From Chloroflexi bacterium HGW-Chloroflexi-2 (GTDB lineage Bacteria > Chloroflexota > Anaerolineae > Anaerolineales > Anaerolineaceae), in assembly GCA_002840735.1 (NCBI GenBank), contig PHBY01000020.1, positions 1 through 64,000 on the forward strand: 64,000 bases of DNA. Reading direction: 5' to 3'. Shown here piece by piece: positions 1-8,120 of the stretch (the first letter of the stretch is position 1; each line of letters opens with the position of its first letter). The notes below the pieces were generated by a model. It saw only the letters and a list, made by a program, of their open reading frames with translations. It searched no databases and was not told the DNA's origin. A program made the translations under genes and the position numbers.

Positions 1-50
1 GAATACGGAATTGCTCCTCCGGCAAAACTTCAGTTTTTTCTATTTAATCT

Positions 51-140
51 AGTATCATTTCAATTAATCGTGGTAAGCGGGTGTTTTTGGCGTGCACCTG
101 CACGCCAAAAACACCCTACCGCTAATTATTGAGATGATAT
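51..140. repeat. Nested palindromic element, copy 1
   Basis: An inner perfect hairpin has 18-nt arms at 79-96 and 99-116, starting GGGTGTTTTT and ending in GGCGTGCA, with a 2-nt loop. It sits inside an imperfect outer inverted repeat, 51-78 against 117-140, whose outer end reads ATCATTTCAA on the left. The same outer sequence and the GGGTGTTT base of the inner stem recur at about 27.7 kb with a different inner stem. The function is unknown; it could be a MITE-like or REP-like element. Confidence 0.7.
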
Positions 141-236
141 CCTTTGAAGCCGAAATATTTCCAGATACAAGACCGGGTTCAATATTCTTTGAAGCATTTA
201 GTGTAAACTTAATCATAGGACAATCAGGAGGTGCAC

Positions 237-1670
237 ATGACCAAATCTGCTCAAAAAATTCTGCAAATAAAAATATCGCTCCGAGAGATTAAACCACCTA
301 TCTGGCGCAGGGTGTTGGTAACCGATCATATGACATTATGGGATCTGCACGAAGTTATTCAAGCAGTCTTTGGGTGGGCTGGATACCATTTACATGAATT
401 CAAAATAGGGAATGTGATTTACGGTGACCCGGAAGATTCTGAATTGATGGACTTTGTGAAAGAAAACGAAGAACTTTATAAGTTAAGTGACTTTAATTTT
501 AACAAAGGCTCACAATTCACCTATCTTTATGATTTTGGAGATAGCTGGAAACACACTGTTTTGATTGAAAAAGTGTTGCCGTATGATAAAAACACCAGGT
601 TGCCGCAATTTTTGGAAGGAAAACGAGCCACTCCACCAGAAGATGTGGGTGGGGAGTATGGATATAGTCAATTTTTGGAAGTGATTAAGGATCTGAAAGA
701 TCCGGACCATGAGAGTTACCTGATCTGGGCGGGTGGATCATTTGATCCTGAATTAGTAGATGTTAAAAAGATAAATTACAGAATTGACCTGGTTGCCCAA
801 CAATCGAATGATTGGAATGTACGCTTCAACGTGAGGATCGTCGATCCTGAGGACTGGGTTGATCCGAATGTTGCTCTCAAAAACTGGTTAAAAACCCTCC
901 AAAAAATAGATTTGGAGAAAATACAATCTTTACCGCTTTTAACCAACATGCGCTCTTTGTTGACTTATTTACAGGATAATAAAGTTTCCGGAACATCCTC
1001 AACTGGCAATTTTTCACAAAAGGCAGTCAAAGATTTAGTAGAAAAGATTGGATATTCCCACCCTCTCCTCGACAAAGATGAATTTTCCAGAATGTTCAGA
1101 AATGAGGATGATGTTTGGGCTGTTTATTTTATCCATTTGATGGCATATTGGGCGGAACTAATCACAGGTGGCAAAGGGAAATTATGGAAATTAACCCCCA
1201 AAGGAGAAACTTTCTTAGAATCTCCCCCGGCAGAACAACTGCACCATTTGTTTATGGGCTGGTGGTTTCGTGGTAACTGGTTGGTGACCCGGAATTCATA
1301 TAACAGACTTGAATATTTACATTACACTTTTCCCCGGTTCATTCACAAATTATTAACTTCAAGCCTCGCTTCCCAATCGATGGATTTTGTTAAATTTAGT
1401 AAACGAATTTTAGACGCCATGGGTTTTTATGAAGATCCAGTGCCTGAAAATAATCAATTTCAAAGATTGATGGATGATATCGAAGAAACTATTATAAAGC
1501 CCATGGAGGCATTGGGTTTTATCATTGGTAAGCGAGAAGAGAAATTATTATATGGGTCGATTAAATCAGAGATGTTAGTAAGTTTTAAATTGAGTGATTT
1601 TGGTCGAGAAGCACTCAGAACCATGATTGATGCTTCCCTCTATCGCGAGCTCAAAGCAAAGCTGAATTAA
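237..1670 (+). CDS. pRiA4b ORF-3-like protein
   Basis: The 477-residue product begins with a plasmid pRiA4b ORF-3-like domain of about 180 residues. Visible signatures are IKPPIWRRVLV, WDLHEVIQAVFGWAGYHLHEF, a TYLYDFGDSWKH stretch and an EDVGGEYGY stretch. This family is common in mobile elements and genomes, and its biochemical role is not established. The C-terminal 280 residues look like a helical, winged-helix-like region and are unassigned. AGGAGG at 226-231 lies 5 nt before ATG 237, so this start is better than the in-frame GTG at 231. The gene stands alone, just downstream of nested palindrome copy 1. Confidence 0.8.
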   Translation: MTKSAQKILQIKISLREIKPPIWRRVLVTDHMTLWDLHEVIQAVFGWAGYHLHEFKIGNVIYGDPEDSELMDFVKENEELYKLSDFNFNKGSQFTYLYDFGDSWKHTVLIEKVLPYDKNTRLPQFLEGKRATPPEDVGGEYGYSQFLEVIKDLKDPDHESYLIWAGGSFDPELVDVKKINYRIDLVAQQSNDWNVRFNVRIVDPEDWVDPNVALKNWLKTLQKIDLEKIQSLPLLTNMRSLLTYLQDNKVSGTSSTGNFSQKAVKDLVEKIGYSHPLLDKDEFSRMFRNEDDVWAVYFIHLMAYWAELITGGKGKLWKLTPKGETFLESPPAEQLHHLFMGWWFRGNWLVTRNSYNRLEYLHYTFPRFIHKLLTSSLASQSMDFVKFSKRILDAMGFYEDPVPENNQFQRLMDDIEETIIKPMEALGFIIGKREEKLLYGSIKSEMLVSFKLSDFGREALRTMIDASLYRELKAKLN

Positions 1671-1838
1671 AAAATCGAGAAATTACTGTAAAGAAATTAT
1701 AAATCGCTGTTCACGATAATTATCTAACACAAAACATCCCTTTGAGATAAGTTGCACTTCTGGTAGAGACAATTGAATTCACAATCAGGGCTACAATTGA
1801 ATTAACGCCATTCGTATTGTAAATTCAAGGAGTCCATA

Positions 1839-1985
1839 ATGAATGACTCAGCTTCCATTGTTGTCCAGAATCCGGATAAATTCTTTGGCAAACAAAAGGT
1901 CCTGAAAAATGTGGATCTGTCCATAGATCAGGGATCGATTTATGGTATGATTGTGGTAGGCATGGCTACCATTTCCTTGCGGTAG
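1839..1985 (+). pseudogene. Truncated ABC transporter ATPase fragment
   Basis: This 48-codon reading frame has a good ribosome binding site (AAGGAG). It encodes the first strand of an ABC ATPase: IVVQNPDKFFGKQKVLKNV, then LSIDQGSIYGMI. The sequence stops matching exactly where Walker A (GxNGxGKT) should begin, then reads VVGMATISLR and a TAG. It is the start of a nucleotide-binding domain cut off before any catalytic motif, so it cannot hydrolyse ATP. A complete ABC ATPase follows 100 bp downstream, so this may be a remnant of a duplicated or replaced transporter. Confidence 0.65.
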
Positions 1986-2093
1986 AAGGATTAATTCTGC
2001 AACCAGGCAGGAATTTTAAAGAACTTCGGATTTGGTAGAATTAAGACCCGACCTTTCCATGGAAGAAAGTTCTGAATGTGAATGCAGGAGGAA

Positions 2094-2744
2094 ATGTTGC
2101 CATCTCATCTGGTTGTGCAGGAACTCAGTAAAAAGTATGATTCGTTTGTAGCATTAGCCCCGACGAATTTTGAATTAATGGGGGGAGAAATCAGCATTCT
2201 TTCGGGTCCGAATGGTTCGGGCAAGACCACGCTGCTTTCCTGCCTTACAGGCCTGGTGCCCCTTTCCAGCGGTAGCGTGCAGGTGATGGGTTATGATCTC
2301 TACAGAGACGAAGTGGAAGTACGCCACCGCATGATCTATGTCCCGGATGTACCTCGTTTTTATCTGGAATTGACAGCCTGGGAACATTTGCGCTTTATTG
2401 CGCTGGCTAACGGGGTTGAGAAAGACTTCGAACAAAAGGCTGAGAGGCTCATGAAGAAATATGGTATCTGGGAGGCCAAGGATCTGTTTCCGCACCATTA
2501 TTCACGTGGAATGCGCTTGAAATTGGGACTGGCACTGGCATTGATCCGTCCCTTTGATGTGCTGTTGCTGGATGAACCTACCTCAGCTCTGGATGAAGAA
2601 GGGGTCCGCATGCTGGTTGAAGAACTAAGAGGGTTGCGGAATGCAGGGGCGGCGATTTTGTTAACCACGCATGATCCTGGATTAATCGATCAATTAGCAG
2701 ATCGACGGTTGTTGATTCGTAATGGTGAGATCAGACCAGTCTAA
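2094..2744 (+). CDS. ABC transporter ATP-binding protein
   Basis: This is a complete nucleotide-binding subunit of about 216 residues. It has Walker A GPNGSGKTT, a degenerate signature HYSRGMRLKLGLA, Walker [14 protein letters not shown] and an H-loop TTHD. The overall form resembles CcmA/NatA-type exporters. An AGGAGG at 2086-2091 precedes ATG 2094 (spacing only 2 nt) and TTG 2097; ATG 2082 is an upstream alternative. The stop codon abuts the ATG of the next gene, so the two are translationally coupled and probably form one exporter. The substrate is unknown. Confidence 0.85.
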   Translation: MLPSHLVVQELSKKYDSFVALAPTNFELMGGEISILSGPNGSGKTTLLSCLTGLVPLSSGSVQVMGYDLYRDEVEVRHRMIYVPDVPRFYLELTAWEHLRFIALANGVEKDFEQKAERLMKKYGIWEAKDLFPHHYSRGMRLKLGLALALIRPFDVLLLDEPTSALDEEGVRMLVEELRGLRNAGAAILLTTHDPGLIDQLADRRLLIRNGEIRPV

Positions 2745-4349
2745 ATGAAGGCAATCCATTGGTTACGTTCGCGACAGGAAGAACGCGAGACCGCCTACTG
2801 GCTCTCATTTGTTGCCTATGAGAAGAGCGACCATTCGTTCAATAATCGCATTTACCTGCTGTATTTGATTTTGTTCTTTGGGGTGTGGGTTTTTGTCACT
2901 CTGACGTTTTTTGCCGGCGGTGGCGCAATTTTGTTTGAGATGCTTTCGCCTGAGAATCCTGTGCGGGTAGCTCTGCTGGTGCAAATGGTATTGCTGGCGG
3001 TGTGGAGTCTTTTTTCTGCCTGGAAAGCAATCCGGCGTTGTCCGGTACTATTTTCGGAGGAGGATGGATTGTTGATCAGTCAGACACCGCTTCCACGAGG
3101 CAGGATCATCCTGCGCTGGTTGTGGATGCCCTGGCTGAAGAGTGCCATTCCCTTCTGGATTATGGCGGTGATATTCGGTTTTTCGCTAGCAGAGGTGACT
3201 ATTCCGGGAGCAATGGGTGCCAATCGGATATTTGAATATATGGGCTTTGGGTTACGCGCCTGGTTGGCCATTCTTCCTATTCATCTGATGTTATTTGGAC
3301 TGCATTGGTTATTGGGGGTGGTCCGTTTGTCCACCAGGGGGAATAGCAATCGTTGGTTAAGGATAGCAGTACCTGTTCTGGCTTTGTTCTATGGGATTTT
3401 GATCTTATCTATCGGTGGAAATGTTATCCCATCCGTCTTACAGATTGTTGATTTAATTTTGATCCCTTTGCGCATTGGGTATGCTGGTGTATTTAACTGG
3501 CTGGTCTGGGTGACGACCTGGATCCTGGCTTTCCTGGTGTTGGTAATTTTGTTTCAGTCTGCGAAAAATTTTAGCCTCAGCCGTGCTGTTCAGGAAACAG
3601 GAAAGCTGGAACTGATCAGCACTGCGAAACAGTATGGATTTACCAGTCTGGTGGAGCAAGAGAAAATGCAACAGCGCCTCGGGGTGGAACGGAAACCAAC
3701 CCAACTGCCCGCTATAGCGGGGCCTGGTGTGCTGATCTGGAAGGATGTTCTGCAAACAAAACGCACATTCCGCTTGACTGGATTGCTGACCTGGCTGCAA
3801 ATTTTTGGCTTTTTATTTGTATTGCCCGTTTTACCCGATATGGGTAGTCGCGGAATTGTGATCATCCTGTGGATTATCCAGCTTGCCCAAATCTCTGTTA
3901 AACGAATCCGCAGTGATCTGGCTGTATGGCCATTGATTCGGCAGTTGCCCATCTCCCATAAAAAATTTCTGAGAAATGATCTGGGATTCACCTATCTTCT
4001 GGCAGTGTTGATCAGCCTGACAGGATTTCTTCTGGGATGCGTAGTCTTTGGGATGCAAATACCCGGGTTGGCATGGCTGGTACCCGGTATGGTGGCAGCC
4101 ATCAGTTTTGCTGCTGTGTTTGATGTGATCCGGCGTTCCAGGTCTGGCCTGTTATTGAATGGATCAGTTCCTGAATTAAGCGCTGGAGGAATTTTATTGG
4201 GCATCTTGTTTGCCGGGATTCCGCTGATGACCTATTTACTTGTGTCCGGTATCCTGGGGATGCTACTGGCCATCATTCTCAGTTGGGGGATGGGATATCT
4301 GGCGTTTGAATTGGTGGCATATGCATATCGGAATATTGATCACGCGTGA
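2745..4349 (+). CDS. ABC exporter permease-like membrane protein
   Basis: This is a 534-residue integral membrane protein with roughly ten to twelve hydrophobic segments. A soluble stretch at about residues 285-330 separates two membrane halves. It starts directly after the stop of the preceding ATPase gene and is its likely partner in an ABC export complex. No substrate signature is visible. Its size and two-part layout are typical of poorly characterised ABC-2-type permeases. The gene ends near 4349, immediately before a 38-bp perfect palindrome. Confidence 0.7.
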   Translation: MKAIHWLRSRQEERETAYWLSFVAYEKSDHSFNNRIYLLYLILFFGVWVFVTLTFFAGGGAILFEMLSPENPVRVALLVQMVLLAVWSLFSAWKAIRRCPVLFSEEDGLLISQTPLPRGRIILRWLWMPWLKSAIPFWIMAVIFGFSLAEVTIPGAMGANRIFEYMGFGLRAWLAILPIHLMLFGLHWLLGVVRLSTRGNSNRWLRIAVPVLALFYGILILSIGGNVIPSVLQIVDLILIPLRIGYAGVFNWLVWVTTWILAFLVLVILFQSAKNFSLSRAVQETGKLELISTAKQYGFTSLVEQEKMQQRLGVERKPTQLPAIAGPGVLIWKDVLQTKRTFRLTGLLTWLQIFGFLFVLPVLPDMGSRGIVIILWIIQLAQISVKRIRSDLAVWPLIRQLPISHKKFLRNDLGFTYLLAVLISLTGFLLGCVVFGMQIPGLAWLVPGMVAAISFAAVFDVIRRSRSGLLLNGSVPELSAGGILLGILFAGIPLMTYLLVSGILGMLLAIILSWGMGYLAFELVAYAYRNIDHA

Positions 4350-4361
4350 GTGAGTTTAACC

Positions 4362-4399
4362 AAAACATGGTTTTTAATACGTATTAAAAACCATGTTTT
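4362..4399. repeat. 38-bp perfect palindrome
   Basis: The arms 4362-4380 and 4381-4399 are exact reverse complements with no spacer; the left arm is AAAACATGGTTTTTAATAC. It lies 12 bp after the permease stop codon. There is no U-run, so it is not a classical intrinsic terminator. It may be a processing or 3'-stabilising hairpin, or a protein-binding palindrome. Confidence 0.75.
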
Positions 4400-4435
4400 G
4401 ATTAAAAATCAAAATGATTCTTTCTGGTATATTGA

Positions 4436-4546
4436 TTACATCTCAGCTTTTCGAAATCTCCAGACAGCCAGCATAAAGAATCCCAGCGCATACGCCAGTA
4501 AAATGGCTACCGGTTCCCAAGGCGCAGACCGGAACGCGTAATCCAT
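4436..4546 (-). pseudogene. C-terminal fragment of an ABC-2-type permease
   Basis: The minus-strand frame ends in a membrane helix followed by a basic tail, AYALGFFMLAVWRFRKAEM then stop. This is the usual ending of ABC-2 family permeases (LAVWRFRKAE type). Only about 37 codons survive. The remnant abuts, head to head at 4546-4549, another short membrane-protein frame on the plus strand, so a recombination junction is likely here. With the ATPase stub at 1839 it indicates a broken second exporter in this patch. Confidence 0.5.
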
Positions 4547-4548
4547 GG

Positions 4549-4764
4549 ATGTACATGATCCCGGTGGCCGCTGGTGTGATCTTCATCCTTCTGACTGAAT
4601 TTCTGCGTGCCTTCTTTTATGATGTGAATGTTGTTCGTCAATTTCTGGATGGTTCGGCGCAGATGGTGCCTAATGTGGTCATCCTGATGATTTACCTGCT
4701 TTCTGTACCCTTGTTCTTGTTTCTGAAGCAGATTTCGAGGAAGAGAATGCTTGGAGGAACGTAA
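4549..4764 (+). CDS. Small hypothetical membrane protein, possibly a gene remnant
   Basis: This 71-codon frame contains two hydrophobic segments, VAAGVIFILLTEFL and VVILMIYLLSVPLFLFLK, and a basic C-terminus KQISRKR. No family is recognised. There is no Shine-Dalgarno sequence before ATG 4549, and its 5' edge coincides with the end of a permease fragment on the other strand. It may therefore be the C-terminal part of a longer lost gene. A strong terminator follows directly, consistent with a genuine 3' end. Confidence 0.35.
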   Translation: MYMIPVAAGVIFILLTEFLRAFFYDVNVVRQFLDGSAQMVPNVVILMIYLLSVPLFLFLKQISRKRMLGGT

Positions 4765-4769
4765 TTGAA

Positions 4770-4809
4770 AACAACATCCCGTCTTTTGAAAGAGGGGCGG
4801 GATGTTGTT
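4770..4809 (+). terminator. Intrinsic-terminator-like hairpin
   Basis: A 12-bp perfect stem, AACAACATCCCG at 4770-4781 and its complement at 4798-4809, is followed shortly by TTTT. It lies 6 bp after the small membrane-protein frame. Confidence 0.6.
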
Positions 4810-4886
4810 CGCTTTTGGAGGATGAAAGTTGGTCTGATGTTACTTATTTGACCGATTCATTGTCTAAATTTTTCTTCAAGTTGATT

Positions 4887-5093
4887 TTAATAATCCTGCA
4901 CAGACAAATTTTGAGGTAGCGATCCGCTTAGTCTCATTACAATAGGGGTAATTTCTAAAGGAAATTGAGATGAGATATTCTTTAGAAAAGACTCTAGCAG
5001 TTCAGTTAAAGTTGTGTGGTTTTTTTCGGCATAAACTCTTGCATTTTCCAAAAGCTCCCGAGAAACTCTGACAGTTAATTTTGTGTCTTTCAT
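4887..5093 (-). CDS. Antitoxin-like ribbon-helix-helix protein (orphan)
   Basis: This 68-residue protein has an N-terminal beta strand with basic residues (KDTKLTVRVSRELLENARVYA) followed by two helices (TLTELLESFLK). That is the layout of small RHH antitoxins such as the DUF6364 type. Such proteins normally bind DNA and neutralise a PIN-domain toxin encoded next to them. No toxin frame is visible on either side, so the protein is orphaned or has another role. It is transcribed away from the glucan locus. Confidence 0.55.
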   Translation of the reverse strand: MKDTKLTVRVSRELLENARVYAEKNHTTLTELLESFLKNISSQFPLEITPIVMRLSGSLPQNLSVQDY

Positions 5094-5267
5094 TAGATTC
5101 CTTCCATGAATGATATTGGAATATTATACTTTTTTTAAGATTTTGTGATTTTTTTCTTCTCTTTATAAATGGGAGAATGCGTCCAAACTAAAGTAATATC
5201 CAGAAGTCTTGTTTTGTTCGTTTTGAGCAGATTGTATATTTTGAGCATTATCATGGGAATTTCCCTA

Positions 5268-5295
5268 TTGACATTGTTGATTTTGTTTGTATAAT
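5268..5295 (+). promoter_or_regulatory. Sigma-70-type promoter of the ROK regulator gene
   Basis: TTGACA at 5268-5273 and TATAAT at 5290-5295 are separated by 16 bp. The -10 box ends 34 bp before the ATG at 5330. Confidence 0.7.
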
Positions 5296-5329
5296 AAAAA
5301 CATACTTAGTTTATTCACGGAATAAAGTA

Positions 5330-6532
5330 ATGAACAATTCATCCCCCCTTGGTAACCGAGATCTTATACGCGCGATTAATCGCTCCATCATCCTGAACAC
5401 TATTAAAACCTATGGTCCAATTGATCGCGCTCAGGTTGCCCGGGTGACCGGATTATCTCCTGCCACTGTAACTGGCATAACCTCCGAATTAATTGAAACT
5501 GGCTTAATTTTTGAAAAAGCGCCAGGTGATTCTCGCGGTGGTCGCCCACCAATTTTGTTAGCCATTAATCCCAAAGGGGGTTATGTAATTGGCATTAAAT
5601 TAATGGAGGATCATGCCCTGGGCGCTCTAACGGATCTGGAAGCAACCGTCATCGCAAAGGACCAGGTTCTATTACCTGATCAATCAGCGACAAGTGTCAT
5701 TCGTATGTTGGCACGTCTGGTGGAAAAATTAATCAGCAAGGCTGGCATTGGAAAGAAGAAATTGATCGGTGTTGGCATTGGTCTGGCAGGAATTGTGGAT
5801 TTTGAGCGAGGATTATTACGCCAATCTCCCTTTTTTGGCTGGCGGGATCTTCCCATTAGCGAATTATTACAACCGCATGTAAAAGTACCAATATACCTTG
5901 ACAATGATGTCAACACACTTTCCATGGCGGAACAATGGTTTGGCGCTGCGCAGGGAATTGAAGACTTTCTCACGCTCACAGTTGGGCGTGGAATAGGGCT
6001 GGGTATTGTCGCCAATGGCCGCTTTTACCGTGGTACCGGTGGGGGTGCAGGTGAATTTGGTCATACGTTGGTGGACCCGGATGGCCCGATTTGCGATTGT
6101 GGAAAACGGGGTTGTCTGGAAACATATGTTGCTTACCCAGGATTGTTACGTGAAGCTCAGCTATTCAATCCAAATATCAAAACAATCGATGAATTACTGG
6201 ATTTAAATGAAAAAATGGATCCAGATATCAAATCGGTTTTGGGAAAAGCTGGTGATCTGTTAGGAAGATCGGTAGCAAATTTGATTAATTTACTTAACCC
6301 GAAATTAATCATCGTTGGTGGGGAAGGCGTGCGTTTGGGTAAGAATTTCTTCAATCCCATGCAATCTGCCATTCAAAAATATTCTGTTCCCGAAATGTTC
6401 AGCGATTGTCAGATTCGAATTGAACCCTGGGGTGACGATGCCTGGGCGCGTGGAGCAGCCAGCCTGGTCTTACGCCAATTGTTTGAAAACCCTGTTCATC
6501 AGAGTGAATTTAATTTCTTTCAGGGAAGTTAA
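5330..6532 (+). CDS. ROK-family transcriptional regulator (NagC/Mlc/XylR type)
   Basis: The 400-residue protein has an N-terminal winged helix-turn-helix (about residues 18-75, with GPIDRAQVARVTGLSPATVT) and a sugar-kinase-like ROK domain. The zinc site CDCGKRGC starts at residue 255 and is followed by LETY. The glycine-rich VGRGIGLGIV segment and a DNDVNTLSMAEQWFG segment are present. In this family sugar binding releases DNA. It lies directly upstream of a sugar ABC transporter and two glucan-degrading enzymes in the same direction, so it is the likely local regulator (inference). An imperfect hairpin at 6630-6653 could be its operator. Confidence 0.9.
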   Translation: MNNSSPLGNRDLIRAINRSIILNTIKTYGPIDRAQVARVTGLSPATVTGITSELIETGLIFEKAPGDSRGGRPPILLAINPKGGYVIGIKLMEDHALGALTDLEATVIAKDQVLLPDQSATSVIRMLARLVEKLISKAGIGKKKLIGVGIGLAGIVDFERGLLRQSPFFGWRDLPISELLQPHVKVPIYLDNDVNTLSMAEQWFGAAQGIEDFLTLTVGRGIGLGIVANGRFYRGTGGGAGEFGHTLVDPDGPICDCGKRGCLETYVAYPGLLREAQLFNPNIKTIDELLDLNEKMDPDIKSVLGKAGDLLGRSVANLINLLNPKLIIVGGEGVRLGKNFFNPMQSAIQKYSVPEMFSDCQIRIEPWGDDAWARGAASLVLRQLFENPVHQSEFNFFQGS

Positions 6533-6629
6533 AAAATTTTCTATCAACTTTGTTCAATCACAAAATTAACCAATCAGGAGGAAGATAAAACCCAATCATA
6601 ATTTTTTATAAATTTCGAAACTTTTAAAA

Positions 6630-6653
6630 TCCAAACGAATTTTTCGTTTTGGA
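6630..6653. promoter_or_regulatory. Inverted repeat upstream of the sugar-binding protein gene
   Basis: TCCAAACGAA at 6630-6639 pairs with TTCGTTTTGGA at 6643-6653, with one bulge. It lies about 50 bp before the ATG of the sugar-binding protein, where an operator for the neighbouring ROK regulator would be expected. That function is inferred from position only. Confidence 0.35.
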
Positions 6654-6700
6654 ATAATCATCTAAGTCCAATTTTTAGTTCCATTTATGAGGAGAAACCA

Positions 6701-8032
6701 ATGAAAAAAAGATCGTATTTATTTGTTGCCCTGAGTGCTATCATTGCCCTCAGTATGTTGTTGGCAGCCTGTTCACCAACAGCACCCAGTGTCTCTGAGC
6801 AGGAACCTCAACAACCCACTCAATCCAATGATTCATCTTTAAGCTCTGTTGAAGAAGCAGAAACCCCGGTGACGATTTCATTCTGGCACGCATATAACGC
6901 AGATGTAGAAGCGGTTTATCTGGAAGAAACTTTGATTCCTGAGTTTGAAGCAGCCAACCCGGATGTGAAAGTAGAATCTGTGCTGGTTCCTTATGACCAA
7001 TTCCGCCGCAAACTATTAATAGCGCTATCTGGTGGAACTGCTCCAGACCTGGCGCGTGTTGATATCATCTGGGTACCTGAATTGGCAGATCAGGGTGCAT
7101 TAGCTAATCTGGAAGAAGTGATTCCTGATTTTGCCACCTATTCCGAACAATTCTTGCCTGGACCACTCTCTACCAATCTTTACAATGGTAAGCATTATGG
7201 TCTACCACTGGATACCAATACTCGGGTCATGGTTTATAACAAAGACATGTTCGCAGCAGCTGGGATTGAGAAAGCTCCAGAAACAATGGCAGAATTTTTA
7301 AATGCCTGTGAAAAAATTAAAACTTTGGGTGATGACAAGTATTGTTTTGCTGATGGTGGAACCTATGCCTGGGCAGTAAACCCCTGGATCTGGTCATTTG
7401 GTGGTGATGTAACCGATGAGTCTATCTCTACTTCCTCTGGTGTTTTCAATGGAGCCAACACAGTCGCAGCCTATCAATTCTTAAAAGACAACATTGACAA
7501 TGGATATATGCATCCCGGAATGCTTGGAGGTGGTGTTGATTCATGGGGTGGATTTGGAACAGATCAAATAGCCATGCTATTAGAAGGTCCGTGGTTCCCA
7601 CCATTGTTTGGTGGACAATTTCCTGACAAAGAATATGGGATGGCTTTGATGCCAGCAGGTGATGGCAGTTCCGTATCGGTTGTTGGTGGTGAAGATATCG
7701 TCATGTTCCAGCAGAGTGATAAAAAAGATGCTGCCACAAAATTCATGAAATACTTGCTCTCTGAAGAAACTCAGCTCAAACTTGTGTCAGTAGGCCAAAT
7801 GCCTGTCTTGAAGAGTGCAGTCGAATCAGATACAATCAAAAATCATGAGTTCTTTGGAATTTTTCTGGAACAACTGACTACAGCGAAGGCACGTACACCA
7901 CATCCACGCTGGAGTAAGATTGAAGAAATCATGACCAATACTGGTTCAGCAATCCTGAACGGTGAGGTCAGTGTTAAAGCTGGTTTGGATGATGCTGTTT
8001 CACAAATTGATCCTTTGCTTCCATTAGAGTAA
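6701..8032 (+). CDS. Sugar ABC transporter substrate-binding lipoprotein
   Basis: The 443-residue protein has a signal peptide ending in the lipobox LLAAC (Cys24), then an acidic/serine-rich linker. The rest is a family 1 extracellular solute-binding fold, with TISFWHAYN near the start of the mature protein, GGTAPDLARVDIIW, YGLPLDTNTRVMVYNKDMF and AWAVNPWIWSFGG. It should be tethered outside the membrane and deliver an oligosaccharide to the two permeases encoded next. A GC-rich hairpin after its stop could keep its transcript level above that of the permeases. The neighbouring GH66 and GH15 enzymes suggest an alpha-glucan fragment as substrate (inference). Confidence 0.93.
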   Translation: MKKRSYLFVALSAIIALSMLLAACSPTAPSVSEQEPQQPTQSNDSSLSSVEEAETPVTISFWHAYNADVEAVYLEETLIPEFEAANPDVKVESVLVPYDQFRRKLLIALSGGTAPDLARVDIIWVPELADQGALANLEEVIPDFATYSEQFLPGPLSTNLYNGKHYGLPLDTNTRVMVYNKDMFAAAGIEKAPETMAEFLNACEKIKTLGDDKYCFADGGTYAWAVNPWIWSFGGDVTDESISTSSGVFNGANTVAAYQFLKDNIDNGYMHPGMLGGGVDSWGGFGTDQIAMLLEGPWFPPLFGGQFPDKEYGMALMPAGDGSSVSVVGGEDIVMFQQSDKKDAATKFMKYLLSEETQLKLVSVGQMPVLKSAVESDTIKNHEFFGIFLEQLTTAKARTPHPRWSKIEEIMTNTGSAILNGEVSVKAGLDDAVSQIDPLLPLE

Positions 8033-8045
8033 ACTAAATTAAATA

Positions 8046-8075
8046 GGGGAGGGAGGGATCAAATAAACCCTCCCC
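8046..8075 (+). terminator. GC-rich hairpin between binding protein and permeases
   Basis: GGGGAGGG at 8046-8053 pairs with CCCTCCCC at 8068-8075. It sits between a solute-binding protein gene and its permeases, where partial termination or 3'-end protection commonly sets the protein ratio. Confidence 0.6.
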
Positions 8076-8120
8076 TTCATCATTCCACTTACTAAAATTT
8101 GTATCATCTGGAGATATTCC

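Noticed and set aside
92-292. Open frame of 66 codons over the left palindrome
   Set aside because: Most of it lies in the palindromic repeat and its end overlaps the well-supported gene starting at 237; no ribosome binding site or family.
4350-4541. Plus-strand frame of 63 codons after the permease
   Set aside because: It runs through a perfect palindrome and antisense to a recognisable permease fragment; no ribosome binding site.
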